DNA from: an uncultured Streptococcus sp.
GTDB taxonomy: Bacteria > Bacillota > Bacilli > Lactobacillales > Streptococcaceae
NCBI GenBank assembly: GCA_902479835.1
Contig: CABSQC010000004.1
Coordinates: 1-17,156 of the forward strand
Length of the DNA stretch: 17,156 nucleotides
Direction of reading: 5' to 3'
The notes below the pieces were generated by a model. That model saw only the letters and a program-made list of their open reading frames with translations. It was not told where the DNA came from and did no database searches. The translations under genes were made by a program, and so were the position numbers. The number at the start of each line of letters is the position of its first letter. Position 1 is the first letter of the stretch. Shown here piece after piece: positions 12,924-17,156 of the stretch.

Positions 12924-15719
12924 TTAGTCCTCTTCATATTTTTTTGGATTGTAAAACCACATCCCTAGTCCCGCAAATAGAGCAATAGTCATCAGAAGGA
13001 AAGCCACTTGGTTTCCAATTTCTCCTGTCATCGAAATCGTTTGACGAAGACCAGAGACGGTATAGCTCATTGGCAAGAATGGATGAATGGATTGGAAAAA
13101 TCCATTTGTCAAAGCAAGAGGATAAGTTCCTGCACTAGAAGCCAATTGTAAAAGCAAGAGGATCAAAGAGAGGAAAGCACCGACCTTTCTTTGCCATGTT
13201 GTTAAAGCGGTCACAATAGACATGAAGGCTACACTACCGATCACACAAAGGAAGAGGGTAGCCATCTCATGATTGGCAGATAAACCAATCAAGTGAACAG
13301 CACCATAGACCAAGATTCCTGCAACCACCGCAATGGTTCCATTGACCTCAAAGCGAGATTTAAACCATGCCCAACGACTTTCAGGATGACGACCGGATGG
13401 CAATTTTGCAAAGATCATATTGGTTGACAAGGCACAAACAAAGAGTGCTACAGAGATCATATAAGGAGCCATTCCGACCCCATTTACAGGGACATTATCT
13501 TGATCTGTTTTAGAAGTCGTAACAGGATTGGCTAAGGTTTTTGCGTTTTCTTTTTCGGTTGTAGCAGCATTCAGTTGTCCCTTAGCATCGTTTAAACCTT
13601 GACTCAAGGTTTGACTTCCTGTTGCTAATTCACCCAAACCGTTTGTCAATGTTTGGCCACCCGCTGCTAATTTGCTGGATCCATCTGAGATTTGATTTGC
13701 ACCGTCAGCTAGTTTATCAGCCCCCGTCACCAATTGACCTGATTTATCCGTTAACTGGTTGACACCAGTGACAAGTTTGTTGACACCACCTGCCAACTCT
13801 GGAGTTTTGCTGTTCAATTGCCCTACTCCGTCTGCTAATTTTCCAGCACCAGCAATCAATTCACCAGATTTACTTGTCAATTGTGTTGCTCCTGAAGCCA
13901 GTTGATTCATACCTGATGTCAAAGTAGGCATCTTCCCATTTAACTCACCTAGTCCAGAAGTTAATTGATTGCTTCCTGCAAGCAATTCTGATGATTTACT
14001 ATCTAGTTGGCCAACACCTGCTGCTAACTGACTAGCACCATCTGTTAAAGTGTTACTATTGGTCTGAAGTTGGCTTGCCCCACTAGCGATTTTATCAACA
14101 CCAGCTGTATAAGCGCCGATCCCTTGACTGATGGTTTGACTAGCTGGTAACAATTGTCCACTAACTGCGGATTGGATTTTAGACAAGCCACTTGACAAGT
14201 CTGTCAAGGTAGAAGAAGCTGTTGGTAAAATTTGATTTGCTGCAGTTTGCAGCTGTGTCAAGCTATTTCCTGTATTCAAACTACTTTGGATCGTTTGAAT
14301 CGTTGTCAAGATCCCTTGAGCTGCTGTTTCACTTGAGCTTGGACTCGATGATATCGCCGCACTGATTTCCGCTTGTTGATCAGCTGTCATTGCTTGATAA
14401 GCTGCTGTCCCTTGCACACTTGCAAGGGCATTTGCACGATCCGCTTGGGCTGAAGCAAGGATCGCTTGAGCTGAATTCGCAATACTCGTCAAGCCAGATG
14501 ACAGTTGACTGGTATCTACCGAAGCATTTTGAATCGCTGCATTTAATTGGTTCAAACCAGCTGCCAATTGATCAATCTGAGCTGATTGGCTTGTAGAAGC
14601 TTGTAGCTGGCTTGATAATGTTTGAATACCTGATTCTAATTGAGAAACTCCATTTCGAAGAGTAGTGGATTGACTACTTAATTGACCCGCTCCCTCTGAT
14701 AATGTAGCGACTCCATTTGTATAGGTCACTAAACCATTTGAAAAGTTAGATAGACCCGAATTCAATTGACGCACGCCATTAGTATAATTCCCAAGACCGT
14801 CATTGAGTGTCCCCATACCGCTGGTTAATCGACCAACTCCTGAGGCCAACTGAGGGGTTTGACTCGCCATTTGATTGAGACCATTTCCTAATTGATCCAC
14901 TCCGGTAGCGTAAGCCATCAATCCTGTATTAAAAGTGCCAAATCCATTATTTAATTGATTGACGCCAGATACCAAGTTTGGAAGTTGACCAGCCATTTGA
15001 TTGAGACCATTTCCTAATTGACCAACACCATCTGTATAAGCCGCTAGACCTGTACGAAGAGTAGTTGCACCATCTGAAAATGCTAAGCTTGAACGAGCCA
15101 ATGTATTCAAATTAGTAGATAGTGTTTGACCACCATCTTCCAATTTACTTGCACCATCTGCTAATTTAGCACTTCCATCTGCCGCTGTCCCCATACCAGT
15201 TTTAAGCGATCCCATTTTGGAAAATAAAGCAGTTGTATAAGTATTGGTCACTTTTTCAGCCACCGACTGCTGCATTTTTGTCATCGCAGAGTCACTCATT
15301 TTCCCTGCAATAAAACTATGACCACTGGACGTTTGGTAAGCAATAGTCATCTGTTCCGGATGATTGGTTAAGATGGAGCTAGCTTTTTTTGAAAGATCCT
15401 CAGGCAGGGTTACAATCATATAATAATCGCCATTTTTTAGACCATCTTTCGCAGCTTTCTCATCTACAAAATGAAAATCAAGCGAATCGTTATCCTTTAA
15501 ATTGGACACCATGTCTTTCCCGATTTCCATTTTTTGTCCATTATATGTAGCAGATTGATCCTTGTTGACAACCGCTACAGGAAGATCCGAAACCTGACCA
15601 TATGGATCCCACATGGAAGATAGAAAAATAATATTATAAAGAGCTGGAATTAACGCAACTCCAATCATGACAATGATAAATGTCGGCTTTTTAAGAATAG
15701 CCTTCCATTCTTTCATCAT
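12924..15719 (-). CDS. YhgE/Pip family membrane protein with long heptad-like repeat region
   Basis: The start is ATG at 15719, with AAGGAG 9 nt upstream; a longer in-frame reading would run through the promoter region and overlap tetR. The product is 931 residues. N-terminal domain about 1-180: basic MMKEWKAILKKPTF, one membrane helix at about 13-33, then an extracellular YhgE/Pip domain (DLPVAVVNKDQSATYNGQ). Residues about 185-725 are low-complexity repeats of the form G-x-x-x-L-x-x-G (LADGASKLEDGGQTL...), likely a long extracellular coiled or helical stalk. The C-terminal domain, about 746-931, has about five or six membrane helices and ends in a charged tail KKYEED. Lactococcal Pip is a phage receptor; related proteins include EsaA of type VII secretion. 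Physiological role is unresolved. Divergent from a TetR gene that probably represses it. Confidence 0.9.
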   Translation of the reverse strand: MMKEWKAILKKPTFIIVMIGVALIPALYNIIFLSSMWDPYGQVSDLPVAVVNKDQSATYNGQKMEIGKDMVSNLKDNDSLDFHFVDEKAAKDGLKNGDYYMIVTLPEDLSKKASSILTNHPEQMTIAYQTSSGHSFIAGKMSDSAMTKMQQSVAEKVTNTYTTALFSKMGSLKTGMGTAADGSAKLADGASKLEDGGQTLSTNLNTLARSSLAFSDGATTLRTGLAAYTDGVGQLGNGLNQMAGQLPNLVSGVNQLNNGFGTFNTGLMAYATGVDQLGNGLNQMASQTPQLASGVGRLTSGMGTLNDGLGNYTNGVRQLNSGLSNFSNGLVTYTNGVATLSEGAGQLSSQSTTLRNGVSQLESGIQTLSSQLQASTSQSAQIDQLAAGLNQLNAAIQNASVDTSQLSSGLTSIANSAQAILASAQADRANALASVQGTAAYQAMTADQQAEISAAISSSPSSSETAAQGILTTIQTIQSSLNTGNSLTQLQTAANQILPTASSTLTDLSSGLSKIQSAVSGQLLPASQTISQGIGAYTAGVDKIASGASQLQTNSNTLTDGASQLAAGVGQLDSKSSELLAGSNQLTSGLGELNGKMPTLTSGMNQLASGATQLTSKSGELIAGAGKLADGVGQLNSKTPELAGGVNKLVTGVNQLTDKSGQLVTGADKLADGANQISDGSSKLAAGGQTLTNGLGELATGSQTLSQGLNDAKGQLNAATTEKENAKTLANPVTTSKTDQDNVPVNGVGMAPYMISVALFVCALSTNMIFAKLPSGRHPESRWAWFKSRFEVNGTIAVVAGILVYGAVHLIGLSANHEMATLFLCVIGSVAFMSIVTALTTWQRKVGAFLSLILLLLQLASSAGTYPLALTNGFFQSIHPFLPMSYTVSGLRQTISMTGEIGNQVAFLLMTIALFAGLGMWFYNPKKYEED
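14866..15021 (-). repeat. 30-bp exact direct repeat, 126-bp period, inside the YhgE/Pip gene
   Basis: The 30 bp at 14866-14895 recur exactly at 14992-15021, 126 bp (42 codons) apart. They encode the shared LGNGLNQMA block of two 42-residue units. This is recent internal duplication within a larger degenerate array, and a likely site of length variation. Confidence 0.8.
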
Positions 15720-15736
15720 ATTTTTTGTCTCCTTTT

Positions 15737-15753
15737 TATACACATTGTCTAAA
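15737..15753. promoter_or_regulatory. TetR-type operator O1 (yhgE side)
   Basis: TATACACATTGTCTAAA. Its reverse complement matches O2 at 16 of 17 positions. The core approximates a palindrome TATACAC-N-GTGTCTA. It lies just downstream of the predicted yhgE start point, where a bound repressor would block transcription. Confidence 0.65.
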
Positions 15754-15757
15754 TTTC

Positions 15758-15766
15758 TGATATAAT
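15758..15766 (+). promoter_or_regulatory. Extended -10 candidate for tetR
   Basis: TGATATAAT is a perfect extended -10 on the plus strand, giving a leader of about 80 nt to the tetR ATG. A second TATAAT at 15826-15831 overlaps O2 and is an alternative with a very short leader. I cannot decide between them. Confidence 0.45.
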
Positions 15767-15768
15767 AG

Positions 15769-15796
15769 ATTATACAGTTTCTAGAAATTTTCACAA
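15769..15796 (-). promoter_or_regulatory. Promoter of the YhgE/Pip gene
   Basis: On the minus strand TTGTGA (15791-15796), a 16-bp spacer, then a perfect TATAAT (15769-15774). The start point would fall around 15762, just upstream of operator O1. Confidence 0.7.
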
Positions 15797-15812
15797 GTAG
15801 GAAATCTTCATT

Positions 15813-15829
15813 TTTAGACACTGTGTATA
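15813..15829. promoter_or_regulatory. TetR-type operator O2 (tetR side)
   Basis: TTTAGACACTGTGTATA, the near-exact inverse of O1. Its own 15-bp core is a palindrome with TAGACAC facing TATACAC arms. It overlaps a TATAAT and lies 25 bp before the tetR ATG, consistent with autorepression. Confidence 0.65.
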
Positions 15830-15853
15830 ATTTTGTGCAAAAAGGATTAACAG

Positions 15854-16387
15854 ATGACTGAGAGCAATAAACGATTAAAAACAAAACGAAATATTGAGGA
15901 AGCGATGGTTCGACTACTCGAAAAGGAATCATTCGACCATATCACAACGGTTGATTTGGCGCAAGAATCCGGTATTAGTCGCTCTAGTTTTTATACCCAT
16001 TATCGAGACAAGTACGACATGATCGAGCGCTACCAACAAGCACTCTTTCACAAACTTGAATACATCTTTGACAAACACCAAGACGACAAGCGCCAAGCGA
16101 TTACAGAGGTGTTTGAATTTCTAACCAAGGAACCTCTCTTTGCAGTTCTTTTGACAGAGAATGGAACCAAGGAGATTCAAACCTTCTTACGACATAAATT
16201 GCAGATTCTATTGGTTGATAGTTTGCAAGAACGCTATAGTCATAAATCATTAACAGATATTGAAAGAGTCTACAGTTCTGTCTATCTGACCAATGCCTTC
16301 TTCGGAGTCTGTCAGATGTGGGTTTCGCGCGGAAAAAAAGAAAGCCCTCAACAAATGGCTGAATTTTTAATGAAAATGTTACGGTAA
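15854..16387 (+). CDS. TetR-family transcriptional regulator
   Basis: A 177-residue regulator. The N-terminal TetR DNA-binding domain covers about 10-57, with the helix-turn-helix at 29-52 (ITTVDLAQESGISRSSFYTHY). The C-terminal ligand/dimer domain has no residues that let me name a ligand. AAAAAGGA precedes the ATG. It is divergent from the YhgE/Pip gene, with paired near-identical inverted operators in the 134-bp intergenic region. The likely role is autorepression and repression of yhgE, relieved by an unknown signal. It has its own strong terminator. Confidence 0.93.
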   Translation: MTESNKRLKTKRNIEEAMVRLLEKESFDHITTVDLAQESGISRSSFYTHYRDKYDMIERYQQALFHKLEYIFDKHQDDKRQAITEVFEFLTKEPLFAVLLTENGTKEIQTFLRHKLQILLVDSLQERYSHKSLTDIERVYSSVYLTNAFFGVCQMWVSRGKKESPQQMAEFLMKMLR

Positions 16388-16393
16388 CAGTCT

Positions 16394-16424
16394 CTCCTGA
16401 TCGATCTAGATCAGGAGTTTTTTT
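16394..16424 (+). terminator. Terminator after tetR
   Basis: CTCCTGATC and GATCAGGAG form a perfect 9-bp stem with a 6-nt loop, followed by seven T. Confidence 0.95.
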
Positions 16425-16489
16425 ATTAGCAGGTTTAGGTTTTAAGAAAACAAAAAGGGGAGCAAAGCCAGAAATCAACCCTTTAAGAC

Positions 16490-16518
16490 AAAATAAAAAG
16501 CCCACTGTAGTAGGCTTT
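16490..16518 (-). terminator. Terminator after rpsD
   Basis: On the minus strand AAAGCCTAC and GTGGGCTTT (one G-U pair) form a 9-bp stem with a 4-nt loop, followed by TTTATTTT. It lies about 20 nt after the rpsD stop. Confidence 0.88.
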
Positions 16519-16538
16519 CTGCAAAGTATATCTTAAAA

Positions 16539-17150
16539 TTAAAGCATTTTGTTGTAGAATTCAACGACAAGTGCTTCGTTGATTTCTGGGTTGATTTCAT
16601 CGCGTTCTGGAAGGCGAGTCAATGAACCTTCAAGTTTGTCAGCATCGAATGATACGAATGCTGGGCGTCCAACTGTAGCTTCAACAGCTTCAAGGATAGC
16701 TGGAACTTTAGCTGATTTTTCGCGAACTGAGATCACTTGACCTGGAGTTACACGGTATGAAGGGATATCAACGCGTTTTCCATCAACAAGGATGTGACCG
16801 TGGTTAACGAATTGACGAGCTTGACGACGAGTAGTCGCAAGTCCAAGACGGTAAACAACGTTATCCAAACGACGTTCCAAAAGAAGCATGAAGTTGAAAC
16901 CGACAGTTCCTTCTTTAACTTTAGTAGCTTGTACGAACAAGTTACGGAATTGTTTTTCACCAAGTCCGTAAGAGAAACGAAGTTTTTGTTTTTCAGCTAA
17001 TTGCAAACCGTATTCTGACAATTTTGAACGGTTATTTGGTCCGTGTTGACCTGGTACGTAGTTACGACGTGCCAATTCTTTACCTGTACCTGTAAGTGAC
17101 AAGCCAAGACGGCGAGATTGTTTCCAAGATGGTCCTGTATAACGTGACAT
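16539..17150 (-). CDS. rpsD: 30S ribosomal protein S4
   Basis: A 203-residue S4, complete, with its start 6 bases from the window edge, so the promoter and leader are not visible. The N-terminal domain ([33 protein letters not shown]) lacks zinc-binding cysteines, so it is the zinc-free form. The S4 RNA-binding domain lies at about 93-155 ([19 protein letters not shown], then [18 protein letters not shown]). The protein binds 16S rRNA early in assembly of the small subunit. In this group rpsD is usually a single-gene unit that represses its own translation through its leader; the leader is outside the window. Codon use looks highly biased, as expected for a ribosomal gene. Confidence 0.98.
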   Translation of the reverse strand: MSRYTGPSWKQSRRLGLSLTGTGKELARRNYVPGQHGPNNRSKLSEYGLQLAEKQKLRFSYGLGEKQFRNLFVQATKVKEGTVGFNFMLLLERRLDNVVYRLGLATTRRQARQFVNHGHILVDGKRVDIPSYRVTPGQVISVREKSAKVPAILEAVEATVGRPAFVSFDADKLEGSLTRLPERDEINPEINEALVVEFYNKML

Positions 17151-17156
17151 GTGAAA

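Noticed and set aside
13560..15200. CRISPR array or non-coding tandem repeat
   Set aside because: The repeats are in frame inside one open reading frame, degenerate, and encode a G-x-x-x-L protein pattern; there are no uniform spacers.

Overview
The window reads as a chromosomal segment of a viridans-type Streptococcus. The aspS, rpsD and dltXABCD products, the moderately low GC, the AAAGGAG-type ribosome sites, the extended -10 promoters and the CiaR- and CcpA-type sites all fit that genus. I cannot name the species from sequence alone. There is no IS element, phage gene, CRISPR array, tRNA or rRNA.

Layout. (1) 1-2926, all on the minus strand: a YitT-family membrane protein cut by the window start, aspS, and a 74-residue membrane protein with a GTG start. 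(2) 2927-3176: a gene-free interval with a tight cluster of DnaA boxes and several hairpins. (3) 3177-7639, minus strand: a complete dltXABCD operon for D-alanylation of teichoic acids. It has its own promoter and a near-consensus cre (CcpA) site upstream. (4) 7807-9066, minus strand: a leaderless S41-family protease with a PDZ-like domain. An exact CiaR-type direct repeat sits at its promoter. (5) 9159-10614, minus strand: two overlapping genes, a VTC-like polyphosphate-polymerase-domain protein and a DUF4956 membrane protein. They are transcribed away from a plus-strand lipoprotein with a Cthe_2159-type beta-helix (10842-12080). The shared intergenic region carries short repeats phased at 11 bp. 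(6) 12173-12835: a small lipoprotein of unknown function. (7) 12836-12923: a convergent intergenic region with two terminators and a parS-like 16-mer between them. (8) 12924-16387: a very long YhgE/Pip-type membrane protein, divergent from a TetR regulator. A near-identical inverted operator lies at each end of their shared promoter region. (9) 16539-17150, minus strand: rpsD.

How it may fit together. Much of 3177-12835 concerns the cell envelope. The dlt operon puts positive charge on teichoic acids. The VTC/DUF4956/beta-helix set looks like a split membrane polymerase with a surface-binding lipoprotein. The protease carries an envelope-stress-type operator. YhgE/Pip with its TetR is a separate, self-contained regulatory unit. 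The DnaA-box cluster and the parS-like site both suggest an origin-proximal location, although no dnaA or dnaN is present. The least explained items are the VTC/DUF4956/Cthe_2159 module with its phased repeats, and the DnaA-box cluster.
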